From positions 108,036 to 172,035 of the forward strand of contig NZ_RRCO01000004.1 in the NCBI RefSeq assembly GCF_003862475.1: a stretch of 64,000 nt of DNA, in the 5' to 3' direction. The stretch comes from Lachnoanaerobaculum gingivalis (GTDB lineage: Bacteria > Bacillota > Clostridia > Lachnospirales > Lachnospiraceae). The translations under genes and the position numbers were made by a program. This document shows positions 17,117 to 28,600 of this stretch, piece by piece. How positions within the stretch are numbered: the first letter of the stretch is position 1; every line of letters starts with the position of its first letter. The notes beneath the pieces were generated by a model that was not told where the DNA came from, did no database searches, and worked only from the letters and a program-made list of their open reading frames with translations.

Positions 17117-18724
17117 ATGAACAAAAAGAGCATAGTAAGTCAAGCAGGCTTGCTGGCGGTTTCCGCTTTGTTCCTCTGGGCAAGCCCTTCTACTGTACAT
17201 GCAGAAGGATGGGATAACTCAGGCGGTGAGTGGAGATATTTGGATAATGCCAATAACGCAGTGTCCGAGGCTTGGAGAAAGTCGGGTGACGCATGGTATT
17301 ATCTGGGCGATGACGGTAACATGGTAAAAGATTCAATCGTTACCGTAGGAGACGGCATTTATTATTTGGATGCCGACGGTGTAATGGCGGCTAATCGTTG
17401 GGTTCTTGCAAAAGATATCGACGATAATGATGCATGGTATTACTTCGGTGCCGACGGAAAGGCGTACAAGGGCAGAGACGGAAGAGTATATACTCATGAA
17501 ATCAACGGAAAGAGATATCTTTTCAATGAAGAAGGAGTAATGAAGACAGGATTCTTTGATGCAGAGGGCAATGCGGTAGAAGATGACAATCCGTTTAAGA
17601 GTGCGAAATACTACTTCGGTGATGACGGAGCAATGTATGCGGATCAGTGGTTGCTTTATTCACAAGTAGGAGAGAATCCGGGATATTCAGAGCTTGGACA
17701 GAGAAACTACAGTGAGTATGGTGAGATGTGGTTGTACTTCGGTGCTAACGGAAGAAAGTACGCTGCAAGCAGCACAGATCAGTCAAGGCAGAGAGAGATA
17801 AACGGTAAGGCATACCTGTTTGATGAGAACGGTGTAATGATACCTCAGCTTTCCGTGACCAACGCAAACATAAGAGCAACAGCAAGCAATGCTAAAGTAA
17901 AATACGGTTCACTTGATACAGACGGTGAGCTTAAAGATGATTATTGGACATTTACAGTACCGAATGAAGTGATGAGTCAGCAGGACTATGATACACAAGA
18001 GCACAGCTGGTTCAGAACAAAGAAAGACGGTAGTGTAATTAAAGACAAAATAGCTACAGTACTTGGAAGAAGATATGCTTTCGATGAGATCGGACGTATG
18101 CAGACAGGTTTTGTAATTATGTTGGAAGATGATACTTTCGGTATCAAATATGATGTAGATGAGTGGACAAAGGAAGATTTCCTTACAGACGCTCTCAACT
18201 CACCTATAGCTGCAATCGATAGAGGTAGTTTATATCTTTTCGGTACAGATGAGCTTAATGACGGTTCAATGATTACCGGTGAGGTTACAGTAACTCTTAG
18301 AGATCAAAACGCAGTATTCGGTTTCAAAGACAACGGTAAGGCTATCGGAGCAAGATGCACACTTGCAAAGAGCGACGGTAAGTTCTACTTCAACGGATTA
18401 AGACTGGATGCTGACGCAAGCCTTAAGTACGGTATTCTTAAGGATACAAGAACAGGTCACGGCGAGTATGTAGTCGTAGACTCAAACGGTAAGGTAGTCA
18501 AAGGCACAAAGATTCTTAAGGACGGAGATGGCAACTGGATAGTAGTTTCAAACTCAAAGTTCGTAGCAAGAGTAAGTGATAGTGACAGACCGAGAAAGAA
18601 GAACGGAAGATTCTATCACTACGATTCAAGTGCCGACAAACATGACAGATGGGGAGCGGAAATCACATATGCTACAGACGGATTGAACAACTTGGACAGT
18701 GATTTTGTTCTCTTTGACAGATAG
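17117..18724 (+). CDS. Secreted protein built of cell-wall-binding (choline/glucan-binding type) repeats
   Basis: 535 aa from the ATG at 17117, 7 bases after AGGAGG; a TTG directly upstream is not needed. Signal peptide MNKKSIVSQAGLLAVSALFL with cleavage near VHA-E. Most of the mature chain is made of aromatic repeats (GEWRYLDNANNAV, DAWYYLGDDGNMV, AWYYFGADGKAY, KYYFGDDGAMYADQW, MWLYFGANGRKY, KRYLFNEEGVMKTG). No hydrolase or other catalytic domain is visible, unlike typical autolysins with these repeats, so a structural wall or capsule-binding role is inferred. It is the first gene of an apparent three-gene operon; the next gene starts 13 bases after its stop. Confidence 0.85.
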   Translation: MNKKSIVSQAGLLAVSALFLWASPSTVHAEGWDNSGGEWRYLDNANNAVSEAWRKSGDAWYYLGDDGNMVKDSIVTVGDGIYYLDADGVMAANRWVLAKDIDDNDAWYYFGADGKAYKGRDGRVYTHEINGKRYLFNEEGVMKTGFFDAEGNAVEDDNPFKSAKYYFGDDGAMYADQWLLYSQVGENPGYSELGQRNYSEYGEMWLYFGANGRKYAASSTDQSRQREINGKAYLFDENGVMIPQLSVTNANIRATASNAKVKYGSLDTDGELKDDYWTFTVPNEVMSQQDYDTQEHSWFRTKKDGSVIKDKIATVLGRRYAFDEIGRMQTGFVIMLEDDTFGIKYDVDEWTKEDFLTDALNSPIAAIDRGSLYLFGTDELNDGSMITGEVTVTLRDQNAVFGFKDNGKAIGARCTLAKSDGKFYFNGLRLDADASLKYGILKDTRTGHGEYVVVDSNGKVVKGTKILKDGDGNWIVVSNSKFVARVSDSDRPRKKNGRFYHYDSSADKHDRWGAEITYATDGLNNLDSDFVLFDR

Positions 18725-18737
18725 TTAGAGGAGAGAT

Positions 18738-21700
18738 ATGAAGAAAAATAATTTAATAAGGAAGGTAAAGCAGGCGACTGCCGGATTGCTTGCAGGAGCC
18801 ATGGTCCTTACAGGGGCTCCGCTTGGCAATCTGACTGCGATGGCGGCAGGGTTATCACCAAACTCAAACCTAAGTCCGGGAGACGGACATAGTAATAAAT
18901 GGGTAAGCCAGGTTGACGGATTTACTTATGGTTCATCGGATTCTACCACTTTTGCATTTGGTAATGCTTCAGGGCATAATAGTACAGATGGTTATGGCGC
19001 TCGAGGTGGAGAAGATACATTTACCTTTGGACTTGGCGGTTTAAAGAGTTCAAAAGACAGAACCAATAATACAAGAGGATATTATCCGGGTGCTACATCT
19101 GTACACACCGGTGCACCGGGTACAAGGCCGGATATATTTACACAGTATGGTAGTAACTGGTGGCATGGATATTACTCATTTGGTAAACCGTACCGTATAG
19201 GAACTGATGCAGAGCGTACAGATTATGCGGCATCAGGAGCTACTGTATATACACAGCCAAATTCTGCAAATCCTGCGGAAGGACCTGCAGATGTATATAC
19301 AACTGTATGGAGCGGTGATCAGCCACAGACAACGGAGTTTCAGGGTAGTTCGAGAAAACATGAACTTCATGTTGCCGGACATACTTATGTGAATGGTCAA
19401 GTTTTGACATTGACTGACGGTGGAAAGACAGTAGAACTCAGACAGGAAATCAAACCTTCTGATGACGATCAGTATATTGCGGTACAGTATACTGCATACA
19501 ACCCTAGTGCAACAGATACCATAGATTTTATGGTCGGTAATGAGACAGATACTATGCTTCCTTCTCAGGATGATGTTCCTATTTTCACTACAAGACATGG
19601 TGCAGGAGAGAAATTTGAAGGACTTCATTTCCAAAGTCATACATCTTCAACCTATCCATTAACCGTTTTTGATGTATATTCATCAGGAAACGGAGCCGGA
19701 ATGGTAAAGAGAGATTCAAATGACCCTAGTGAAAACCGTGTTTGGGGTATGAGATATATACAGACAGGAAGTCATTATCATACAGATTGGGTATTCTCAC
19801 AGGGATTCCCGGGAATGGTAAATGCCGGTGATAGTGCTGCGGCATTTTCAGCATACTTTAACTTAAAGCCAAGGGAGCAAAAAACTGCAACATTTATGAT
19901 AGCTATCAAGCCGTCAGTATACTATGTATCAGACGGTTCCGGAAATACGGGTACAAGTGGACAGATAGCCGGATTTATGGGTAGACCTATAAACTCAGTA
20001 AAGGATGCTATAGATGATATCAGAACAAGAGGAATCAAGAAGGCTTATATCTATTTACAAGATGATGCAAAGATTAGTGAAACCTTAACTATTCCAAACG
20101 GTACTGAGATAACTATTCAGACAGCAGACTTTAATAATCCTAATCTTACAACTTATACAGGTTATCAGAAGTTCAATCCTTCTATAAAGTCAAATACAGC
20201 CACTTTAAAGAGAGCTGACGGTTTTACAGGTGAGTTGTTTAAGATGGGTGATAACGACTCAATGTTAAATTTCCGTGACGTTATAGTTGACGGAAATAAG
20301 GACCATGCGACTGCTACAGCGCCTGCTTTTGATCTTGATAAAGGTAAGGTAAGTGTAAAAGCCGGAACGGTTATTAAAGAGTTTAAGGTAACAGGAGCGA
20401 AAGTACCTTCAGTATTTAAGATTTCGGGAACCGGTGTTCTTGATATAAATGCTGCAGGAGGAAGCGCTGCAATTAAAAACAATATATCTTTGGATGACGG
20501 TGCGGCTATTGATTCAACAGATTCCGGTTTACCGACAGGAAAATATCCTATTACAGTGAACGGAAGTCTTGATGTTACAGGTTCAAAGATGTATAACGGT
20601 ACATTTGGTACTGCAGATGTAAAAACAAAAGACGGAAACGTTTTAATAAGGAAGAAGCCTATTTTTGTAGAATCGGGAAATTCTATAACAGGAACTATGG
20701 GAATAGGAATGACAGGTGATGCACTACCTACAGCAAATACTGAAGGTAGCGTATTGGCGGACTATGCTGACAGAGCGTCAGGAGGCTCATTGCCATATTC
20801 TCCTGCAAACTTCCAATCCGATATTTCAGGACAGACTATAGGAGCCGGAGACGGTGTAAAGACTGTGGCACATGAAGCAGCCGGAACATTGGAGAATTCA
20901 AAGGTTATATATCTACATGCAACTATATACACTTTTGCTTTGACATATTTAAAGCCTGACGGTTCATCATTTAACTTTGCAGATTTTACAATACCTTCAC
21001 CTGTACCTGCTACAGAAAACTATGTAGATGCAAACCCTTATTCAAAGGGAACGCCTGCAGGTGGTGAGATAAAGTATAACATTCCTGCAATCAGCGGATA
21101 TAAGTATGATGCAAGTGCAAATCCGGCTATGAACCTTCCGGATTCGATATCAATAGATGCAAACGGAAACTTAACAGGTACAATGCCGGGTGAGAATGTA
21201 AGTATTAGAATCAATCTTATTAAAGATGAGGCTACATATAAGTTTGATCCACAAAGCGGTTCAGCGGTTCCTGACAAAACGGAACCTACAGGAGCCACAT
21301 CAAATATTTCAGTTCCGCAGAGTACAAGGCTTGGATATGATCTTGTAGGATGGCAACAGTACAATGATATAAACGGAAATGGTATATTTGATTCAGGTGA
21401 TACGGATATAGGTCCTGTGATACCTTATCCAAGCGGAACTTTCCCGACACCTGTTGTAACAGGAGTTAAAAAGTTCTATGCAAAGTGGACACCGGGATCG
21501 GGAACATTTGCAATCACAAGAAAGTTTACAAACAAGAGTTTGTCAACTCCTATTACATTCTTTACAGATGTTGACAATACACATCATGTAGCTGACAACT
21601 TTACAAAGGATCCTATAGGACCTATACCGGGATATATATATGACAGTGGAACAAAGACACCTAATACAGCGGCTACAGGAACTATAGCGCCGGCTACAGA

Positions 21701-24700
21701 TGCGCATCCGGGAAGACTTACTATAACAAGTATGCCTCCGCTTGCAATCGCACTTTACTATAAGTATTCGGTAGATCCTTCACAGAGATTTACATTTGAA
21801 GTAAGACATGAGGATTTGGCGGGTAATGTAATAGCACCTACAACAACAGTAACAAGACTGGCAGAGCAGCAGATCAGCGCAGCAAAGAAGAATGATATTA
21901 CAGGATTCTCATACTCTACATTTACAGTTACACAGGGTAGAACAGCTCCTTCAACACCGCTATATACAATCGGTATTGATGACGGAGTAAATAACCTTAT
22001 AATTGATGAAGATTTGGCAAACGGTAACTTTGTTGCAAAGATGCCTAACCAGAATGTAACAATAGTATTTAAGTATACAAATGATTCAGGAAACAACCTG
22101 ATAAAGAGATACTTTGACAGAGTAGATAATACGGTACTTGCAAGTGAGGTTGTGCCACATATGGCGGGAACAACATTTGTGGAAGGATTACCGACATCAG
22201 GAGCAAATCTTGAAAAGATATACGGATATGTTTGGGACACAAGCTCAAGCGTAGATCAAAATCCTACAACACTGGGAAGTATAACAAATAATACAACCGG
22301 AGAGTTTACAGGAACAATGCCTGTACTTCCACCTGCAACACCTACAAAGGTGGACTGGATGTTAAGTAGAGATGCATCAAAGTGGACAAGTATCAACTTT
22401 GCAGTAGCATCTGCACCATATAACAACGGTAGTGTAGGGGCAACAACAGCAAACAGCATCTTATTAAGTGACGGAACAAGCGCGGGAGATGCAAGAGCAT
22501 ATAAGTTCAGCAAGATAAAGGCATTAAACTATGTGCCAAGTGTAACACCGAATCGTTACTATATGTTTGACGGATGGTATAAGGATGCGGCATGTACACA
22601 GCCGGTAGGAGATACGGACTTCTTTAGAACAACAGATCCTACACCTTTAACTGTATATGCTAAGTTTGTAGAAGACCCAAGTAAGTGGTTTGATATCAAC
22701 TTCGTGGCAGGAAGTAACGGTTCTATCACGGCACCTGCAACACTTCATATACCGTTTGATTACACATGGAGTCAGATAACAGGACAGCTTCCGACAGCTG
22801 CACCTGTAGCAAACTACTTGTTTAACGGCTGGAAGGATCCTAACGGTGCCTTCATGCAGGGAAGTAGTACACTTACAAATCATGCAACATATACAGCATT
22901 CTTTAGCCAGGATCCAAACGTATTTGGAGGTATAGGATCTATCACACCTACAGGCCGTATAGGAAATGACGGAAGCGGTGAGATAGTAATAGACGGTACA
23001 ACACCGGGTAATGTATATGTAATAAGTGATCCTAACGGAAATATCGTAGCGGTGGTACCGGGAGATTCAACAGGAAACAGAACGGTAGTTCCAAACCTTA
23101 TACCGGGAGCACACTACAATGTACAGGAAGGAAGCCCTGATACGGTAGCAACTGTAGGTCAGCCGATTTCTTCTATAACAGGAACATCGGTATCAACACC
23201 ACAGGATGTATATGTTCCGACAGTAGATAATAACTACAACATAGGATATGATCCTGAAAATGACGGAATGGCACAGATTGTTATCAATCCGGCGGATCCT
23301 GACGCAGACTATGCGCTTATAGATGAGAACGGAAACGTAGTGCAGTATCCGGGAAGTGATAACGGATGGATGACTCCGGTAGGAAACAATCCTTCAACAG
23401 TTACTTTCAACAACTTAAATCCAAATGAGACCTACACAGTAGTGGCAAGAAAGAAGGGCGACAGCTCAATTCCAAATCCACTTACAAAATTACCTGACGG
23501 AAATCAGATAATAGCAAATCCGGGAGATATGGCGGACGCACCTAAGTATGTAGTAGAAACAAAGGGCGGAAGCGTAGTAACGGTAGGAACGACAAGTGTA
23601 GGAAGCGACACATATGATCAGGCAAAGGCAGGAGAGACAGTAACTATTCATGCCGATGCGGTTAATGCAAACGGCAAGAACTTCCTTTACTGGCAGGTAC
23701 TTGCAGGAAGAGCGGTAGGAGTTAGCGGAAATATAACACAGGCTGACTACTCATTCACTCTTTCAAATTCAAACATTGTACTTAAGGCTGTATACGAACC
23801 TACCAAGGTAGCGGGAGATGATGCGGATCTTACAGAGACAATAAGAGGTGGTAGCGTAGGAGAGTTTGGACTTATCCCTGACCAGATACTGGGACTTGCA
23901 CATGATCTTACAACACCGCTTGACAGATCACTTATCGGAGTAAACGGTGCAACAGTAGAATACAAGGTAGTATTTAACAAGAGAGATGCAAAAGCAAATG
24001 AGAAAACAGCTGTAAAGCCTGTTTCTATATCGGGAGTGGATCATCCGGATGCACATACAACAGCATACGGACTTGATATCCAGCTTGAAAGATATGTAAA
24101 CGGAAGACTTGTAAATAACGGAATACCTGCAACAGCATCAAATGCAACAGTAGATGTTATAGCACAGCTTCCTGCAGAAGATGTAGATCAGCTTGACTAC
24201 CAGTTATTTGATGTGACACCTGACAGCTTAGGTAATATCAATCCGGTAGATATAACAATTACAACAGATGTAGCAAACAATGCGGGACTTCTTAAGTTTA
24301 CAGGTAACTTGCAGCATTCATATGTACTTGTTTATTCAAAGACATTTAAGGTAACATTTGTAGATAATAAGCCTGTACTTGATCATTTACACTTAAATGA
24401 TACAAGCAGAAACTTCTATAAGAAGTTTAAGGTAAGAAGAAAAGAGAATGTAGAGGATACTTACTACTCAAGTGATTATGCGGTAGTTACGGCATATGCA
24501 CAAAATGATGTAGCAAACGGACTTGTAACACCGTTTGAAGATATCTATGGTGTACAGTATGACTATGTTAACTGGTCAAAGAAGGAAGATAAGCTTTCAG
24601 TATATGACACAACAAGTCCTGTAACAAAGAGAACAATTGTTTATGCATACTATTCAGACAACAGAAAAGAAGTTGCAAAGGCAAGAGTGGATCTTGGTAA

Positions 24701-25652
24701 TACTATAGAAGAAGCAAAGCTCCTCACAGGAGACCCATACCTTAAGGTAGCAGAGGTGGCAGAGCTTAATGAGGCTATAGCACATGCAGTTGAGACACTT
24801 AGACAGGCAAGAGATCTTGTATCTCCTGACGGAACTACATATCTCAGACAGGCAAACTGGGCAGAGCTTCAGCAGGCAATAGATGCACTTAGAAGACTTA
24901 TTGACAAGTATTCAAAGATAGCAGCCGACAGAGCCGGAGACAGAAACAGAAGAACCGGTGGTGCCAGCGGTGGCGGTAACTCTTCATCAGGTAGAGGAAG
25001 TAAACTTTTGACACCGGGAGAGAAGTCACAACAAAACACAGCTATCAATGAAAACAGTAATGTAAGAGCATTCGTACTTGGTGTAGACGGTGCTTGGGAG
25101 ACAAACCCTGTAACAGGCGGATGGTCATTCGTACTTAACGGAGGAACACCACTTAACGATATGTGGGGAATGATCACATTCAACGACAATACAGGTAAGA
25201 GGGTATCACGTTGGTATTACTTTGACGGACGCTCAACAATGGCAACAGGTTGGGTATATGACTCAAAGAACGGCAACTGGTATTATATGAACACAACACC
25301 GGGTCCTGAGCTTGGCCAGATGGTAACAGGTTGGGTAAAGGATGAAAAGACAAATAAGTGGTATTACATGAATGATAATACAGGTATCCTTAAGACAGGA
25401 TGGCATTTGGATAAGCATGACGGAAGATGGTACTACCTGAATTCAAACGGAGAAATGCTTGTCGGATGGCAAAAGATTGACGGAAAGTGGTATTACTTTA
25501 ATACCAATACTCCGCAAAATACTTATGCGTGGGATGCCAATGCTTTCAAGTGGAACTACTTAAACAATAGTGTAAGACCATTTGGATCTATGTATGCGGG
25601 AGAGAAGACTCCTGACGGATATAATGTAGATGCAAACGGTGCTTGGTACTAA
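18738..25652 (+). CDS. Giant secreted surface protein A (2304 aa), adhesin-like with C-terminal wall-binding repeats
   Basis: Signal peptide about residues 1-36 (QATAGLLAGAMVLTGAP; cleavage near AMA-A). Residues about 38-400 form an unclassified domain rich in Gly, Ser, Thr and aromatics. About 410-640 look like a beta-helix (YIYLQDDAKISETLTIPNG; FRDVIVDGNKD). About 700-1,800 carry repeated MucBP/InlB-B-like modules, marked by phrases such as GNLTGTMPGENVSI, NFVAKMPNQNVTIVFKY, GYDLVGWQQYND and FLYWQVLAGRAV. A DYALIDENGNVV module (about 1,500-1,580) and the module from about 1,867 recur in protein B. A helical stretch (about 1,970-2,070), a Gly/Ser linker (GGASGGGNSSSGRGSK) and about 195 residues of wall-binding repeats end the chain (TPDGYNVDANGAWY). 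No LPXTG sorting signal. Adhesion or matrix formation is inferred. Confidence 0.85.
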   Translation: MKKNNLIRKVKQATAGLLAGAMVLTGAPLGNLTAMAAGLSPNSNLSPGDGHSNKWVSQVDGFTYGSSDSTTFAFGNASGHNSTDGYGARGGEDTFTFGLGGLKSSKDRTNNTRGYYPGATSVHTGAPGTRPDIFTQYGSNWWHGYYSFGKPYRIGTDAERTDYAASGATVYTQPNSANPAEGPADVYTTVWSGDQPQTTEFQGSSRKHELHVAGHTYVNGQVLTLTDGGKTVELRQEIKPSDDDQYIAVQYTAYNPSATDTIDFMVGNETDTMLPSQDDVPIFTTRHGAGEKFEGLHFQSHTSSTYPLTVFDVYSSGNGAGMVKRDSNDPSENRVWGMRYIQTGSHYHTDWVFSQGFPGMVNAGDSAAAFSAYFNLKPREQKTATFMIAIKPSVYYVSDGSGNTGTSGQIAGFMGRPINSVKDAIDDIRTRGIKKAYIYLQDDAKISETLTIPNGTEITIQTADFNNPNLTTYTGYQKFNPSIKSNTATLKRADGFTGELFKMGDNDSMLNFRDVIVDGNKDHATATAPAFDLDKGKVSVKAGTVIKEFKVTGAKVPSVFKISGTGVLDINAAGGSAAIKNNISLDDGAAIDSTDSGLPTGKYPITVNGSLDVTGSKMYNGTFGTADVKTKDGNVLIRKKPIFVESGNSITGTMGIGMTGDALPTANTEGSVLADYADRASGGSLPYSPANFQSDISGQTIGAGDGVKTVAHEAAGTLENSKVIYLHATIYTFALTYLKPDGSSFNFADFTIPSPVPATENYVDANPYSKGTPAGGEIKYNIPAISGYKYDASANPAMNLPDSISIDANGNLTGTMPGENVSIRINLIKDEATYKFDPQSGSAVPDKTEPTGATSNISVPQSTRLGYDLVGWQQYNDINGNGIFDSGDTDIGPVIPYPSGTFPTPVVTGVKKFYAKWTPGSGTFAITRKFTNKSLSTPITFFTDVDNTHHVADNFTKDPIGPIPGYIYDSGTKTPNTAATGTIAPATDAHPGRLTITSMPPLAIALYYKYSVDPSQRFTFEVRHEDLAGNVIAPTTTVTRLAEQQISAAKKNDITGFSYSTFTVTQGRTAPSTPLYTIGIDDGVNNLIIDEDLANGNFVAKMPNQNVTIVFKYTNDSGNNLIKRYFDRVDNTVLASEVVPHMAGTTFVEGLPTSGANLEKIYGYVWDTSSSVDQNPTTLGSITNNTTGEFTGTMPVLPPATPTKVDWMLSRDASKWTSINFAVASAPYNNGSVGATTANSILLSDGTSAGDARAYKFSKIKALNYVPSVTPNRYYMFDGWYKDAACTQPVGDTDFFRTTDPTPLTVYAKFVEDPSKWFDINFVAGSNGSITAPATLHIPFDYTWSQITGQLPTAAPVANYLFNGWKDPNGAFMQGSSTLTNHATYTAFFSQDPNVFGGIGSITPTGRIGNDGSGEIVIDGTTPGNVYVISDPNGNIVAVVPGDSTGNRTVVPNLIPGAHYNVQEGSPDTVATVGQPISSITGTSVSTPQDVYVPTVDNNYNIGYDPENDGMAQIVINPADPDADYALIDENGNVVQYPGSDNGWMTPVGNNPSTVTFNNLNPNETYTVVARKKGDSSIPNPLTKLPDGNQIIANPGDMADAPKYVVETKGGSVVTVGTTSVGSDTYDQAKAGETVTIHADAVNANGKNFLYWQVLAGRAVGVSGNITQADYSFTLSNSNIVLKAVYEPTKVAGDDADLTETIRGGSVGEFGLIPDQILGLAHDLTTPLDRSLIGVNGATVEYKVVFNKRDAKANEKTAVKPVSISGVDHPDAHTTAYGLDIQLERYVNGRLVNNGIPATASNATVDVIAQLPAEDVDQLDYQLFDVTPDSLGNINPVDITITTDVANNAGLLKFTGNLQHSYVLVYSKTFKVTFVDNKPVLDHLHLNDTSRNFYKKFKVRRKENVEDTYYSSDYAVVTAYAQNDVANGLVTPFEDIYGVQYDYVNWSKKEDKLSVYDTTSPVTKRTIVYAYYSDNRKEVAKARVDLGNTIEEAKLLTGDPYLKVAEVAELNEAIAHAVETLRQARDLVSPDGTTYLRQANWAELQQAIDALRRLIDKYSKIAADRAGDRNRRTGGASGGGNSSSGRGSKLLTPGEKSQQNTAINENSNVRAFVLGVDGAWETNPVTGGWSFVLNGGTPLNDMWGMITFNDNTGKRVSRWYYFDGRSTMATGWVYDSKNGNWYYMNTTPGPELGQMVTGWVKDEKTNKWYYMNDNTGILKTGWHLDKHDGRWYYLNSNGEMLVGWQKIDGKWYYFNTNTPQNTYAWDANAFKWNYLNNSVRPFGSMYAGEKTPDGYNVDANGAWY

Positions 25653-25669
25653 GTGACGTAGGAGAAAAA

Positions 25670-28600
25670 ATGAAAAGAAAGACAATAAAAGCAAAAATAG
25701 CTGCCGCATTGTCTGCGAGTATGGCTCTTGCCATGCTCGCACCGGCAATGCCGGCATATGCAGCTGCTCCGGGAGCAGGAGAAATACAGTTTAATTTTAC
25801 CGGAAAGAATGAATCGGTAGATCGTTTCGCAAGTGATTTAACATTAAGCGGAACAGCAGGAGCTGTTATTCCAACAGCACCGGCACCTGCAGGACTTCAG
25901 GTAAACACCGGAACAGGTGCTATTGCATTGCCATATATGAATGACAGCGGAGCTTTTGATGCAACCAAAACATTTCAGGCAACCGGTGATGCATCGGCAC
26001 TTAACTGGGATCAGAGAGGGTTAACCGGATATTTGATTACAGCATGGTATCCAAGACAGAATAACGGTATAGCAAGTCCTTATATGAATCAGGTACCTGC
26101 AATATATCCATATGGAGGTCAGACATACTATGCAGAGCTTGGACCTGATAATACAAAAACTTATTATTATAAGGTCAATCATGTAAAATCAAGTGCTGCA
26201 AGCGGATACTATATACCGGGACTTGATGATGCAAGTGCAATTCCTGCATTTAAGAATGTACCTGATAGAAATGTGCCTGTAATGTCAGGTATATCAGTGG
26301 CACCTCTTACAATTCCGGGATATAAAGTAGTAAATGTAAGTACTACAGATGACGGTGATGGCGGTAAGACAGTTGTTTTACAGGATAACTTTGATGTATC
26401 AAAAACACATATAGCGTATGATACGGACTCAAAGTATGTTACAGGAACATCTATAAATAAAGGTGTAGAGATAACATATAAGTATGTTGTTGACCCTACT
26501 CAGACAAACGGTATTACAGTACAGGACTCTGTGTTTAAGAACTCAGCAGCAGTAGCTACATATCATGCAGGATTACCTACCGGAACAGTACAAACAGATG
26601 CTAACTCACCATTATATACTGTGCCTCGTACAGTTACGGAAGTTGCAGCAATTGAGGCAGGAAAAAAGATCGAGGATATAACAAATATTCCAGCTACAAT
26701 ATACGGAACAAGCCAGAATGTGCCGCTTCAGGGTAATTTAAATCTTATCTTACCAAAGAAGTTTCAAGATCCTGCAACAGGAACAACAAACTATACTCCT
26801 GCAAGATATATCCTTGATGCTACAAACCCAATAACGGTAACATATGGTAACGGAAAACCGAATGCGGACGGATATTTCACATCACCGGCAGTAGGCGGCG
26901 GAACACCAAGTGTTATAAGAAACTTGATTCCGGCAAAGGATGATGCGGCAAATAATCTTAGAAAGATTACTACCGAAGCAAATATGGTAGGAGATGCCGG
27001 ACATGATGTAGATGCAAGAAAAGTAGTGGGAACAATGCTTAATCAGCCTGTTACAATTACTTTTAACTACATACCGAACCCTGCATACTTTGTAACTTTA
27101 AAGGTAAAGTATGAGGACGATCAGGGAAACAACATAACACAGAAGGTGCTTGATAAGTTGGCTGATGCCGGAAATGCAGTGCCGGATGCACCGGGAACAG
27201 AAGTAACAGGAACATTCTATAAAGAAGCAAACGGAACAAATCCTGTACAGATGATTTATGCAAAGGCAAACAATACAGGTTCAGCATACAACATGACAAT
27301 AGAGGCACCTGAACTCACAAGTTACCTGGCACATCCAAGTATAGAGGTAGATGATGCGGCAAGCTGGTCATCATCATATACAACTCCTATATCAAGTTTA
27401 TATGCCACATGGAGTGCTGCAAGTCCTAAGTATGTAGTATCAACAAACGGACCTGCAGACAACTTTGTGCTTACAGTAAAGTATACTCAAGATCCTAATG
27501 CCGTTACAGAGTTATCGGCAGCGTCTTTGGAAGGTGGAGATCTTTATGTAACAAGTGGCGGAAGCAGCATTACATATGACAACTATCTTACAAACGGAGG
27601 AACATTCCCAAGATTGATAAGAAAGAATATCAATCCTGTTACACTTAAGTATGATCTTGACATAAAGAGAAGCGACTTACCTACACCTGTTCCTAATGCA
27701 GGATATTTATTTGACAAATGGACATATAAAGGTCAGGAAGTAAGCTTTAATTCAAACGGTGAGGCAACTTTAACACAGATAACACCGGGAACTACAAATA
27801 TAATCTCTCTTATAGCCAGCTTTAAGAAAGATCAAAATGCATGGTATAAATACACTCTCCATGAGGGAGACAGCCATATAGGACTGTTAAACGGAAGTGT
27901 AGCGGAGATACCTAGAAAAGATGCTTCAGGTGTGGATAGAGTTAATATTCCATGGAGTGAGATTCAGGATTATACAGATGAGGCTCATAACGGTATAAGC
28001 GTGGAAAGCGGATATACACCGAAGTGGTATGAAGGTACTGTGGATCCGTTAACAGGAAGATTGAACCTCACACCTATAGATACGGCAACTGTAGATCTTT
28101 CAACACTTGCAGGAAAAGATTTATATGTTTATGGAGAGAGTACAACACCGGTAGCAGCATATGTACCGAATGTTACGGGAAGCTTAAATTCTACAACAGG
28201 AGCTCCTACAATAACTATAGATCCTGCAACACCTGCACCGATGGATTTAAGACTTACGTATGTTATAACGGATCCTTCAGGAAATGTTGTAGCAACAATA
28301 TCAGGCGCAGATGTAATGAGAGAGGGAGGTTTAGTTACAGATCCTGCAATACAGGCAGGAAATACTTACCATGTAAGTACAGTTCCTACAACAGATGCGG
28401 GAGGTATAGTAGTAGGAGCACCGATACCTTCAAGTATAACAACTGTAGCAGGACCTTCAGCACCGGCTACAATACCTGTAGCTGTTACACCTACAGTATC
28501 ACAGGATCCTTCAAATGCAGGGCAGGCGATGATAACAATAAATCCTACATCACCAAATACCGACTATGCATTGGTAGATCCGTCAGGAAATGTAGTGCAC

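Noticed and set aside
21758..22240. 160-aa minus-strand open frame and others inside the giant genes
   Set aside because: Antisense shadows of repetitive coding DNA with no ribosome sites and no protein-like features.
25643..25669. Upstream start for giant protein B overlapping gene A
   Set aside because: It would put nine residues before the signal peptide; the ATG at 25670 has a ribosome site and a clean signal sequence.
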